DNA of 64,000 nt from Algoriphagus faecimaris (GCF_900101705.1 NZ_FNAC01000007.1:1-64000); one strand, 5' to 3'; shown: positions 44,841-53,817, counted from the first letter of the stretch. Made by a program: numbers and translations. Notes: generated by a model not told the origin, from the letters alone.

Positions 44841-45764
44841 TTAAGGCTTAGTTTCTTTTTCAACAATGTAAATGGGACGGTTTTTAACACCCTCAAAAGT
44901 CTTCCCCACATACAAGCCTACCATTCCCAAAGTCATCAAAATAAATCCACTCAGCACCCAAAGGGAGATGATAAGAGAAGCATAGCCCGCCACAATAATT
45001 TCCCCCATAAGGTAGCGCCAAAGGGTAAATGCAGCAAAAAGAAATCCTGTCAGCGCGATGATTACTCCCAACTTAACGGTCAATCGGATTGGCTTATCCG
45101 AATAGGCCAACATGATGTCCAGGGCCAAATTAAAAAGCCGTTTGAAGTTATAGCTGGATTTACGCCCAGCATTATACGCATGCTCAACAGGAATAGCGAT
45201 CTTAGGAAATCCCACCCATTGGACCATGGTGGGGAAATAACGGATGGATTCTCTCATTTTGACAATTTCCTGAATTACCTGACGATGGTAAATCCCAAAA
45301 TTGCCAATGCTTGCATCCTGACGAGCTCCTGTCAACCAAGAAAGAATTTTATAAAATCCCCATGAACCTAAGCGTTTCAAAAAGGAATCCTTCCTTTGGA
45401 CTCTTTGTGCCAAAACTATAGGAAAACCCTCCTTTGCTTTTTGATAGAGTTTGGGGATTTGAGAAGGCAAGTCTTGGAGATCACAATCCATGACGCAGAT
45501 CCACTCCCCTTTTGCCTGATCCAATCCCGCAGCAATGGCATAATGCTGACCAAAATTTCTTGAGAGCTTGATGCCTTTGACTTGGGGATGAGCTTTGGCT
45601 GCTCGCTCGATCTCCTGCCATGAACCATCCGTGCTGCCATCGTCGACTAAGAGGATTTCAAGCTCCAAGTTCAGGTCCTTTAATGCCTGAAGAATTTCTT
45701 TGACCAATCGCTCTACGAGACCGGCACTTTGAAAAACGGGAGATATAATAGAAAGCTCAGGCAT
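44841..45764 (-). CDS. GT2 polyprenyl-phosphate sugar transferase (DPM/ArnC/GtrB-like)
   Basis: 307 residues. ISPVFQSAGLVERL, LLVDDGSTDGSWQEI, SRNFGQHYAIAAGLDQAKGE and VMDCDLQDLP (DCDLQD 93-98) are the DPM1-like GT2 signature; after residue ~230 two membrane helices (VIIALTGFLFAAFTLW and ISLWVLSGFILMTLGMVGLYV) end in YVGKTFEGVKNRPIYIVE, as in GtrB/ArnC. Such enzymes load a sugar onto undecaprenyl phosphate for use outside the membrane. The GT-C proteins at 37795 and 40431 are possible consumers. It is the first gene of the wecD/wecE side, 388 bases upstream. Confidence 0.92.
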   Translation of the reverse strand: MPELSIISPVFQSAGLVERLVKEILQALKDLNLELEILLVDDGSTDGSWQEIERAAKAHPQVKGIKLSRNFGQHYAIAAGLDQAKGEWICVMDCDLQDLPSQIPKLYQKAKEGFPIVLAQRVQRKDSFLKRLGSWGFYKILSWLTGARQDASIGNFGIYHRQVIQEIVKMRESIRYFPTMVQWVGFPKIAIPVEHAYNAGRKSSYNFKRLFNLALDIMLAYSDKPIRLTVKLGVIIALTGFLFAAFTLWRYLMGEIIVAGYASLIISLWVLSGFILMTLGMVGLYVGKTFEGVKNRPIYIVEKETKP

Positions 45765-47145
45765 GGTTGGTAAAAATAGGGAAAGTGGAGGAGAAATTTA
45801 GAATAGAGGAATTTTTGCCTTTTGTGAAATTGAGTTTTGAACAAGTCCAAGCTGTAGGCATAGAAAAAGGAAAGGATTATTGATGAATTGTCGAATTGAC
45901 GGGAAGTTTGGAAGAATGATAAAGGGTTCAAGGTTACCGCCAAAGGCAGGTTTGGAACTAGCTCATTTTACAACGAGCACAAAGGCGAACCAAGCTGACC
46001 CTGAAGGGGTCAAACTTTGATTAGCCCCGTATGAGGGAGGAGAGGACTGAGCGTTAATAATTTGTCCAAAAGGACAAATTTAGCGAAGGGCCAGAATGCA
46101 GCGCAGACGACCGAAATGCGGGGTAAGCAGGCATGTCGGCGTTCCCAGCGCTGGCCCAGGGTTTTATCGGAAACCTCGATACCCATGCCAGCAAGATGAA
46201 AACGGGGCCTAGCAATTTTCAATGAGCAATGGATGATTTTCAAGTTCTGTCCTGCCCTGCGGGTTTTATTACAATATCTATTACTATCGAGAGCTATGAA
46301 GAAGTATCGCCCCTGCAGGGCTTTATCTTGGAGTGTAGAATCTTATCCGTGGGCTAACACCCACTTTGATGAAAAATCGCGTTCTTCCAGAGCTATTCAC
46401 CAACTCTGTTGAATCGATGAAATCAGATTTTAAATCAAATTAAGGCATGTATAAGTGAATTAGGCCTGTCTAGAGGCGTTAATCATTTGTCCATTTAGTC
46501 TATAAAATGACCCTGAAGTGCCTGTCCCGATTATCGGGAGGCAAACCATTAATAGCCCCGTATGAAGCAGTGAGGAACGAACTGCGAAATGCGGGGTATT
46601 AGGTTTTACTATGACCCCAGCGCTGGCCCGGGGTTTCCTCGGTAAGTTCGATGTAAATGCCAGCAAGATGGAAACGGTTATTGAGGAATTGTCGAACTGA
46701 TGAATTGATGGGGAGTTGTCAGGAAGTTTGGAAGAATGGATTTTGGATGTTGAAGATCCTTTTCGCTGCTTGGTATGGGCTTGATTGCTATATGGAAGGT
46801 ATTTATTAAAAATTCCAAATAATAAATTTAAAACCGGCACAAGTGAACCTACGACAAGTAAACCTTAAGACATTGCGCCAATTAGGTTCTGACCTTCCCG
46901 ATGACGAGGCGTACACAGCCAATTGAATTTTAGTACCTGCAGAATGACCATTTTAATTTCACAGAGTTTCACGGAGAAGTTTTTTTAGCATGGCTTGACA
47001 ATTTGTTGCACTGTATTCCTTTTTGCCTTTTTAAGCTTTTTGGAGTTTCACCGAGTTGAAAAGCTGAAGCTTTTCTTGGAGTTACGCTATCCACTAAGAA
47101 AATAAATCCGGCTGGTCCCAAAACAAAGCCTAAAGCTATAATCAA
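45765..47145. repeat. Gene-free region with R3 modules and a nested block C
   Basis: R3 hairpins in plus orientation: CCCCGTAT (46025-46032) with ATGCGGGG (46116-46123), enlarged by an inverted block C (about 46033-46110, with AATTTGTCC 46059-46067 and GGACAAATT 46072-46080); and CCCCGTAT (46556-46563) with ATGCGGGG (46589-46596). Palindrome TCCCGAT-T-ATCGGGA at 46525-46539. TTTCACAGAGTTTCACGGAG lies near 46957. 46800-46950 shows nothing recognisable. No gene is convincing. Confidence 0.75.
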
Positions 47146-47826
47146 GTGCCGTAGGCCTGCCTACCGGCAAAGGCAGGCACGACCGATTGAATAGCCTCGG
47201 GTTTTAACCCGGGGATAAAGGTATGAAAGCGGTCCCAGTTCTGGCCCGGGGTTTTCTTGGTAAGTTCGATGTAAATGCCAGTAAGATGGAGATGATTATT
47301 CTTTCTATTTGCCTTTTTGTAGAAACTTAACTATCCACAGTAGCTTTTACCTCTATCTTTCTGTTACTTTTTGCGGCCAAAAAGTAACCAAAAACCCTTC
47401 AGCCTCAGCCTTTACTTCAAATCGCTTAAAGTTGGTTCTTAAACTTAAAATGCACTTGCGATTTGATTTTTTGTTGCATTTACAAACCTAAAAATGGCTG
47501 GATTTCCGAGGCAAGCTCGGAACTAAGCCATTTTCTTAACGGTTTTCCAATGCTCCAAAAAAACGTAAATGCTGTAAGGCTGGTCCTAAAAACCAGGTTG
47601 GTGTTTAGATCAAAAAGCCTGAAGTGCCTGTCCCGATTATCGGGAGCTTTAACCTTAAATACCTGTGCACCTTAGGCGTAGCCCCGTATGAAGCAGTGAA
47701 GTGTGAACTGCGAAATGCGGGGTATTTAGTTTTACGGCGGACCGGTGACAGGCATTTCCTCGGTAAGTTCGATGTCCATGCCAGCAAGAACTTGTTCGCC
47801 GTGGCGAATGGAAACGATGATTCTTT
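47146..47826 (+). repeat. R3 composite element, right copy (inverted relative to 39450-40138)
   Basis: Reads AAGTGCCGTAGGCCTGCC, a degenerate R3 module (47190-47300), a middle with CTTTTTGTAGAAACTTAACT and TTTTTGCGGCCAAAAAGTAA, then a second R3 with CCCCGTAT (47682-47689) and ATGCGGGG (47715-47722). Same order as the left copy, on the opposite strand. No transposase or recombinase gene inside. Confidence 0.85.
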
Positions 47827-48176
47827 TGGTCTCTAGGTAAAACCGTGAGCGAGAAACTCACGGTGACAAAAATTTTCTAAGGCTTTCACTTCTTAGAAGA
47901 CCAAAACTTGGTACTAGTTCTCCATGTAGAATAAAAATTCTCTTTACCCCAAATGCAGCTGCCACTGATTGGTGTTTAAAAACCCTTCTTAATTCATGAG
48001 AATCCTGAACTTTTCATACATTTGCTTTTTCTTAAGGACTTGATAAGCAATTAAAAGAGTTTAATTTTAGCACACCCCGCTAAAAAACACCTCCCGTAAA
48101 AATAATTACATCCTGTGACCGGTATGTTCCTAAAGGTTTTCATTTCTGAGAACTCGATCAGAAAAAATAGCATGGA
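47827..48176. other. Gene-free spacer before the plus-strand trio
   Basis: Hairpin ACCGTGAG (47842-47849) / CTCACGGT (47857-47864). The rest is AT-rich and presumably holds the promoter of the gene at 48177; no clear motif was identified. Confidence 0.45.
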
Positions 48177-49049
48177 ATGTGTGAAGAGATAAATATGGAG
48201 TATTTAGGAGATACAAAACCTATCAATCATAGCCAACCCCTGGTTTCTGTATGTGTACCCACATTCCAACATCGGCCATACATCAGTCAATGCCTAGAGA
48301 GCATCTTGATCCAAAAAACAGATTTTCCTTTTGAAATCTTAATTGGAGAGGATTTTAGCACAGACGGAACGCGGGAAATTTGTATGTCATATGCTGAAAA
48401 ATATCCTGAAAAAATCCGCTTATTTCTTCGGGATGGGAAAAACAAATTTATCCGAAATGGAAAGAAAACAGGCAGGTACAACCACTTAGGCCTGTACAAA
48501 GAGGCCCGGGGTAAATATGTTTGTATTATAGACGGTGACGATTATTGGTTAAATCCCGAGAAGCTATCGCATGAGGTAGAATTGATGGAAAAATTTCCTG
48601 AAGCCTCCATCTGTATCACGCAAACTCAGATTGAAGGAGTCTCTACACCCACTAAGGTTACTGAAGACATCAAGCTCTACACCCCAAAAGAATTAAAATA
48701 TGAGTTTTACAAAGGGCATATTTCAGGTTGGATGATGAGAAATCACATGGATGAATTTCTTGCTAATCCCATTTCGATCAAAGCGCCTGTATTGGATAAT
48801 CCCCTATTTAATTTTTATAAAGAGAAAGGTAAAGTTATTCTCAGCCCTGAATTGACTTCATTCTACAGGAAAAATCCTAATGGCACTTATAGCTCCAATT
48901 CAAGGAAACGGAATCAAATGGATAGGTTTTATTTGAACTGGCACCTGTATCAGCATGTGCACAAGGATACATTGCTCTATCTGAGAACGCTCCTTTTTAT
49001 GGCAAAGAGGTATTTTGCCAACTTCGTCTTTAACAAAACCACTGCTTGA
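48177..49049 (+). CDS. GT2 family glycosyltransferase
   Basis: 290 residues from the ATG at 48177; an ATG six codons later (MEYLGDT) is an equally plausible start. VSVCVPTFQHRPYISQCLESIL, ILIGEDFSTDGTREI and DGDD (119-122) followed by YWLNP place it in the same GT2 subgroup as the gene at 13285. SGWMMRNH is in the acceptor region. The next gene starts after three bases. It begins a plus-strand trio outside the main cluster. Confidence 0.88.
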   Translation: MCEEINMEYLGDTKPINHSQPLVSVCVPTFQHRPYISQCLESILIQKTDFPFEILIGEDFSTDGTREICMSYAEKYPEKIRLFLRDGKNKFIRNGKKTGRYNHLGLYKEARGKYVCIIDGDDYWLNPEKLSHEVELMEKFPEASICITQTQIEGVSTPTKVTEDIKLYTPKELKYEFYKGHISGWMMRNHMDEFLANPISIKAPVLDNPLFNFYKEKGKVILSPELTSFYRKNPNGTYSSNSRKRNQMDRFYLNWHLYQHVHKDTLLYLRTLLFMAKRYFANFVFNKTTA

Positions 49050-49052
49050 TCT

Positions 49053-49814
49053 ATGGCAGTACTTGAATCAGACAAATTGTTGCTACTGGGGCAAAGCGAA
49101 GGAGAGATACCGGTAATCATGGATTTGGCCTATTCGGTTTTTGGGATGTCTCAATTTGAAATTATCCAAAACTTGGCTCTTCCTGATTTTCCTTTTCGAA
49201 GTGACCTTTATAAAAGGTCCATTTTTTTAGATAAAGAGTTCGACTTTAAGAAAAATCAAAAGCAGCCGGTGCATTTCGGAGTGCTCCATTCTAATGTAAA
49301 ATACATCCTCTTTGACCATTTTTTGACGAAATATGGCATAACAAAAGATCGGTATATCACTTTAGTCGATCCAAAAAGTAGTATTTCACCAAGCAGTAGC
49401 TTAGGCAAAGGAAATTTAATTCAACCTCAATCTACCATCAGTGCTATGTGTGAACTTGGATTTGGGGTCACTATTAAAAATAATTCTGCGATCAGCCATC
49501 ATGCCCAATTGGGAGATTTTGTGAACATTAATCCGGGGGTGACACTCTCGGGTTTTGTCGAAATAGGAGAAGGAACCGAGATTGGTTCGGGGGCTGTAAT
49601 TTCAAATAATATTCGTATCGGAAAAAGATCTTTTATAGGGGCCGGTAGTGTGGTAACTAGGGATATCCCTGATGATGTCATTGCCTATGGCAACCCATGT
49701 AAAGTGATCAGAAAAAACGAACGCTGGGATAAGGTAAGCGCTTATCTCAAAACAAAAAATTCAAGTACGCTTGAAACCAATAGGAGTATGAATACGGTGG
49801 GGAAAGTCGAGTAA
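49053..49814 (+). CDS. Left-handed beta-helix acyltransferase, NeuD/PglD-like
   Basis: 253 residues. The C-terminal 130 residues are hexapeptide repeats (LGKGNLIQPQSTISAMCELGFGVTIKNNSAISHHAQLGDFV and onward in segments) with a catalytic-type HHAQLGD and the terminal VTRDIPDDVIAYGNPCKVI. The N-terminal part, LLLLGQSEGEIPVIMDLAY, replaces the Rossmann-like region of NeuD/PglD and is divergent. NeuD-type enzymes acetylate sialic-acid family sugars or their precursors. With neuBCA about 5 kb away on the other strand a nonulosonic acid substrate is plausible. Confidence 0.82.
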   Translation: MAVLESDKLLLLGQSEGEIPVIMDLAYSVFGMSQFEIIQNLALPDFPFRSDLYKRSIFLDKEFDFKKNQKQPVHFGVLHSNVKYILFDHFLTKYGITKDRYITLVDPKSSISPSSSLGKGNLIQPQSTISAMCELGFGVTIKNNSAISHHAQLGDFVNINPGVTLSGFVEIGEGTEIGSGAVISNNIRIGKRSFIGAGSVVTRDIPDDVIAYGNPCKVIRKNERWDKVSAYLKTKNSSTLETNRSMNTVGKVE

Positions 49815-49903
49815 CAGACCTGACTTTAAATCCAAAAAACAAATTGAGGGGTGAAATAAAAGGTTGTCTAAGTACTAAATTCTGAATTAAAAAGGAAAAG
49901 CAT

Positions 49904-50944
49904 ATGAATATACTATTGACAAGTGCGGGTCGCAGAACCTACCTGGTAGACTTTTTCAAGGAGGCATTGGTGAAATATAATGGAAAAGTCCATGCTATCA
50001 ATAGTCATGAAAATGCTCCGGCCCTCTATCATGCCGATTTCTATTCCATTGCTCCTCCTATTTCTAGTGAGCAATACATCTCATTTCTTCTGGAGTATTG
50101 TAAAGCTAAAGCTATCAAAATAATTGTCCCCTTACTTGATTTAGATTTGCCAGTATTGGCAAAAGCAAAGCCTCTGTTTCAGACTGAGGGGATCTACGTA
50201 TTAGCGCCTTCGGAAGATATTGCCCTGCTAGCAAACGATAAATATTTGACCTACTTATTCCTGAAAGACAAAGGCTTTGATACCGTTCAGAATTTCTTGT
50301 CTCTTGAAAGTTTTGAGGAAGCACATAAATTGGGAAAAGCCAATTTTCCGGTGATTATAAAACCTAGATGGGGAATGGGTTCATTATTTACCTATGAAGC
50401 TGAAAATAGTGAAGAGCTTCACTTTTTTTACAAAAAGGCCAAAAGACAAGTGATTAATTCTCACCTAAGCCATGAAAGCCAGCAAGATCCAGGTCAGGAA
50501 ATCCTTATTATGGAGAAAATTGATGGTGAGGAATACATGCTTGATATTATAAATGATCTGGAAGGCAACCACAAACGAACGGTCGTCAATAAAAAGCTGA
50601 CCAGAAAGTTGGGCGAGACTGAAGCAGTGGTCACTGTGGCGGATTCAAAACTTGAAAAATTAGGGCAGGAAATAGCTTCTTTTTTGAGACACCCCCTGGT
50701 TTGCGATGTAGATGTAATAGTCAACGCTAAGGGAAGTTATATACTTGAGTTTAACCCTCGCTTCAGTGGTGGCTATCCTTTTTCACATCTAGCCGGCATC
50801 AACTTACCCCTAGCATTGATTCAATGGGTCAATGGGGAAGAGGTCAATGAGAGTACAACTTTGATCCCTGAGATAGGGACTCATTCCATGAAAGCTATAT
50901 CCATGGTGAAAGTTAGAGCTATGAATTTGACTACTTATAATTAA
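49904..50944 (+). CDS. ATP-grasp ligase (carbamoyl-phosphate-synthase-like)
   Basis: 346 residues. NILLTSAGRRTYLVDFFKEAL is the Rossmann-like pre-ATP-grasp domain, ANDKYLTYLFLKDKGFDTVQ starts the ATP-grasp, FPVIIKPRWGMGS carries the ATP lysine and glycine loop, EILIMEKIDGEEYMLDII and LEFNPRFSGGYPFSHLAG the magnesium site. Such single ligases in glycan loci join an amino acid or small acid to a sugar; the substrate here is unknown. 89 bases after the acyltransferase. Confidence 0.88.
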   Translation: MNILLTSAGRRTYLVDFFKEALVKYNGKVHAINSHENAPALYHADFYSIAPPISSEQYISFLLEYCKAKAIKIIVPLLDLDLPVLAKAKPLFQTEGIYVLAPSEDIALLANDKYLTYLFLKDKGFDTVQNFLSLESFEEAHKLGKANFPVIIKPRWGMGSLFTYEAENSEELHFFYKKAKRQVINSHLSHESQQDPGQEILIMEKIDGEEYMLDIINDLEGNHKRTVVNKKLTRKLGETEAVVTVADSKLEKLGQEIASFLRHPLVCDVDVIVNAKGSYILEFNPRFSGGYPFSHLAGINLPLALIQWVNGEEVNESTTLIPEIGTHSMKAISMVKVRAMNLTTYN

Positions 50945-51046
50945 TAGTATTCAATCCCTTTCTTTGCACTTGGGGTTAGTTGCGATTGGCTTCGAAGCCT
51001 AATCAACAATACAGTGGATAATTTCGATATACAATCCGAATTTAAC

Positions 51047-51087
51047 CAAAAAAAATACCCCTAAACACCGGGGCTTGTTTAGGGGTA
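51047..51087 (-). terminator. Intrinsic terminator of the neu operon
   Basis: On the minus strand the perfect 11-bp stem TACCCCTAAAC/GTTTAGGGGTA (51056-51066 and 51077-51087) is followed by a run of eight T. It lies 56 bases past the stop of the phosphoglycosyltransferase gene. No T-run on the plus strand, so it is unidirectional. Confidence 0.93.
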
Positions 51088-51142
51088 GAAGATGAGAATA
51101 AGTCTGAATGATTGTCCTCTTATCCTAGTCTAATTCCTTCAT

Positions 51143-52114
51143 TTAGCCATTCGAATACGCATTGTATTTTCGTTTTAGATTGATTTTTACGGCTAGATAC
51201 ATCAATCCTGTCAGTAGAATAATTGCCAATCCTTCTATTGAATCCGGGGTAGTTCCTGTTCGGATAAAAACCAGGTAATTAAAAATCCCTTGCAGTGTAG
51301 CAAAAAGGATGGCTATAAGAATGTGGGAAATTCTACCCTCATTGGCCATCAGCTGATAAAGATGTTTTCGGTGTGGTTCGGTTAGCTTTTCCCGATTGAA
51401 AAGCCGTGTCCCCAGCGTGAGAAACACATCAGCCCCGAAGATCAAAAGAATCAAGACCACGGTCCATCCTCCTCCATTGAGGAACCATTGAGTCATAAAA
51501 TAGATCATCAAATAGGCAATGGAAATACTTCCGATATCCCCGGCAAACATCAAAGCCCTTTTTCTCAGATTAAAAATCAAAAAGGCAAGAATGGCAAGGA
51601 TCTGATAGTTGATTAAGTTTTCTTCAAAAATCTCAAGTGCTTGATTGAGTGCTAATAAAGACCCAAAGAAAACTATGGCATAAAGGCCGGTGATCCCATT
51701 GATCCCATCCATAAAATTGATGGCATTGATAATTCCCAGGGCTACAAAATAGAAAATGGGAAGAAAATACCAGTCTAATTGTCCAAACAATCCCAAATCA
51801 TAAAATGCTAAGGATAGGGCAATAAATTGGACAAGGAAGCGGACCTTTCTGGACAGAGTATACATGTCGTCCAAAAAACTAACCGTTGCAATCAGCGCCA
51901 ATCCAATAATCATCCAAGCATGCTGAAAATCATACAAAAAGAACCAAAGCAAGGCAGCTATGGGAAAGATAATCCCCCCTCCCCTGACCGTCACCTGAGT
52001 ATGGGAAGAGCGATGATTGGGTTTGTCAGTGATATTGAATTTTTTGGCTAGGGTGAAATAGATAAAGCTGACTATCCCTAAAACAATAAAAACAAGAGTA
52101 TGGTCAAACATCAT
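51143..52114 (-). CDS. MraY/WecA-type phosphoglycosyltransferase
   Basis: 323 residues from the ATG at 52114, chosen over an upstream start because it gives the normal ATGA overlap with asnB and a hydrophobic N-terminus. About ten membrane helices; KPNHRSSHTQVTVRGGGI (first cytoplasmic loop), SFLDDMYTLSRKVRFLVQF (DD motif), FMDGINGITGLYAI (ND motif) and GDIGSISIAYLM, then HRKHLYQLM. It moves a HexNAc-1-phosphate from UDP onto undecaprenyl phosphate to start the glycan. It ends the neu operon. Confidence 0.92.
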   Translation of the reverse strand: MMFDHTLVFIVLGIVSFIYFTLAKKFNITDKPNHRSSHTQVTVRGGGIIFPIAALLWFFLYDFQHAWMIIGLALIATVSFLDDMYTLSRKVRFLVQFIALSLAFYDLGLFGQLDWYFLPIFYFVALGIINAINFMDGINGITGLYAIVFFGSLLALNQALEIFEENLINYQILAILAFLIFNLRKRALMFAGDIGSISIAYLMIYFMTQWFLNGGGWTVVLILLIFGADVFLTLGTRLFNREKLTEPHRKHLYQLMANEGRISHILIAILFATLQGIFNYLVFIRTGTTPDSIEGLAIILLTGLMYLAVKINLKRKYNAYSNG

Positions 52115-53817
52115 GTGGTTTCCTGATTTTTCAGAATGACAGAAGTATTCACCCATTGCCAGATATGGAAACTACTGTCAATATCCCCTTCAAAAAAGCG
52201 TTGAAGTTCTTTTCTTAATTCTTTTTTCTCGAACCAAGGCATGTTTTCCAATTCCTTTACTTCTTCGCTAACCCAATCTTTAAGGTCGGAAGACAGCCAT
52301 TCTCTTTGAGGGGTCTGTAGTGGACGTTTAGGAGCTAAGCGTATACTTTTATTCAGAAATTCTCCAGCTATTTCTCTGAACAACCATTTCTGTTTCCCAT
52401 CTTGAACCTTAAGATTTTCATCTAAACAGAACGCGGATTCAACTATTCTATAATCTAAGAAGGGCTCCCTAAGTTCGGTACTATGCCTCATAGAAACCCT
52501 GTCCGAAAACCGTAAAGCCCTTGCCAGTTTAGTTGAAAATAAGTCTCTGTATTGTAAGTTTAACAATCTTTCTCCAAAAGGCTCCTCCAATTCAGTCTTT
52601 TGATAAATTGCTGCAAACTCGGAGTTGAGGACATTCAATCTATAAGGACTTTTTTTCACTCCTTGGATATTAGTAGATACTGCATTGAAATAATAATCGT
52701 ATCCAGCCCATACTTCATCCGCCCCCTGACCGTCAAGTAATACTTTTATTCCTTTTGATCTAGCTGCTTGAAATACTTTTGAATAAGCTAAAGTAGGGAT
52801 ACCTCCAAAAGGCTCTTGCTGTTTAAAGGATTCCTGATAAGTCAATTCGGGAATCTCATCGGCTGTTATCAGTACAGGATTCAAAGGAAAGGAATAATCC
52901 TCGACGAGTTGTTTAACATAAGGTAATTCATCATACCTATCATCCCCTGTGTAAAAAGTGAATGCTTCTATAGAGGAATTATCAGGAAATTGATTTTGAA
53001 TCAGAGACAATAGCATACTGGAATCAAGACCTCCACTTAGATTGAAACCAACAGGAACATCGGCCCGAAATCTAAGACTGGTGGAATCCAATAGTAGTTC
53101 TTTAAAATACGACTTTAAATCTTTGGGTAAATTAGCCTTTGCCTCAGTAGTCCTTTGAATAAAATCATACCACTTTTCTACTTTGAATTCTTTCCTAGAA
53201 TAAGTAAGCATTTCACCTGGACCAAGCCTATAAATCCCCTTCCAAAAAGTTTGCTTACCTTTTTGATACTCTCCATTCACAAAATACCCCGCCCAAATAG
53301 ACTCATTGGGAGTACGACTAATTCCAATTTTAAAAAAAGGTGAGATTTCTGAAGAAAATACTAAGGAATCTTTAAAAAAAGAATAATAAAAAGGCTTCAC
53401 GCCAAATCTATCCCTTGCGGCAAAAAGCACTTCATCTTTGCTATCCCAAATTGCAAAAGAGAACATCCCATTTAACTGGTTCAAACACTCTTTACCCCAC
53501 TTGATGAATGCAGCTAATAAAACTTCAGTATCAGATTGAGTAGAAAAAGGGTAATCCTTTAGACTGGACTTGAGTTCAATATAATTATAGATTTCCCCGT
53601 TAAAAACTAATGTATATCTTCCATCAGGTGATTGAAACGGTTGATTAGACTCTGGTTTCAAATCTAGAATCGCCAGTCGATTATGACCCAGGGCTATTTT
53701 TGCTGGTTCATAATAGGTATTTGTAAAATCGGGCCCCCGATGCTTGGTGAGCATACACATTTGAAGGATATCGGTTTTGTTTGCAAATTTCCCGACTATA
53801 CCATTAATTCCACACAT
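52111..53817 (-). CDS. asnB: Glutamine-dependent asparagine synthetase-type amidotransferase (AsnB family)
   Basis: 568 residues. Cys2 as the N-terminal nucleophile (MCGINGIVG), RGPD, GEIYN and the PP-loop SGGLDSS (261-267) are intact, and LLDGQGADEVWAGY is the acidic substrate region. Copies in surface glycan loci (as in Pseudomonas WbpS-like proteins) are thought to amidate sugar carboxylates; here it lies between neuA and the initiating transferase, so amidation of a uronic or nonulosonic acid is possible. Free asparagine synthesis is the alternative. Confidence 0.9.
   Translation of the reverse strand: MCGINGIVGKFANKTDILQMCMLTKHRGPDFTNTYYEPAKIALGHNRLAILDLKPESNQPFQSPDGRYTLVFNGEIYNYIELKSSLKDYPFSTQSDTEVLLAAFIKWGKECLNQLNGMFSFAIWDSKDEVLFAARDRFGVKPFYYSFFKDSLVFSSEISPFFKIGISRTPNESIWAGYFVNGEYQKGKQTFWKGIYRLGPGEMLTYSRKEFKVEKWYDFIQRTTEAKANLPKDLKSYFKELLLDSTSLRFRADVPVGFNLSGGLDSSMLLSLIQNQFPDNSSIEAFTFYTGDDRYDELPYVKQLVEDYSFPLNPVLITADEIPELTYQESFKQQEPFGGIPTLAYSKVFQAARSKGIKVLLDGQGADEVWAGYDYYFNAVSTNIQGVKKSPYRLNVLNSEFAAIYQKTELEEPFGERLLNLQYRDLFSTKLARALRFSDRVSMRHSTELREPFLDYRIVESAFCLDENLKVQDGKQKWLFREIAGEFLNKSIRLAPKRPLQTPQREWLSSDLKDWVSEEVKELENMPWFEKKELRKELQRFFEGDIDSSFHIWQWVNTSVILKNQETT

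Noticed and set aside
45765..47145. Remnant transposase in the long spacer
   Set aside because: No transposase motif in any frame; the conserved parts are R3 and block C hairpins.
52115..52156. Upstream start for the MraY/WecA-like gene
   Set aside because: It would add a non-hydrophobic 14-residue extension lying wholly inside asnB; the ATG at 52114 gives the normal overlap.
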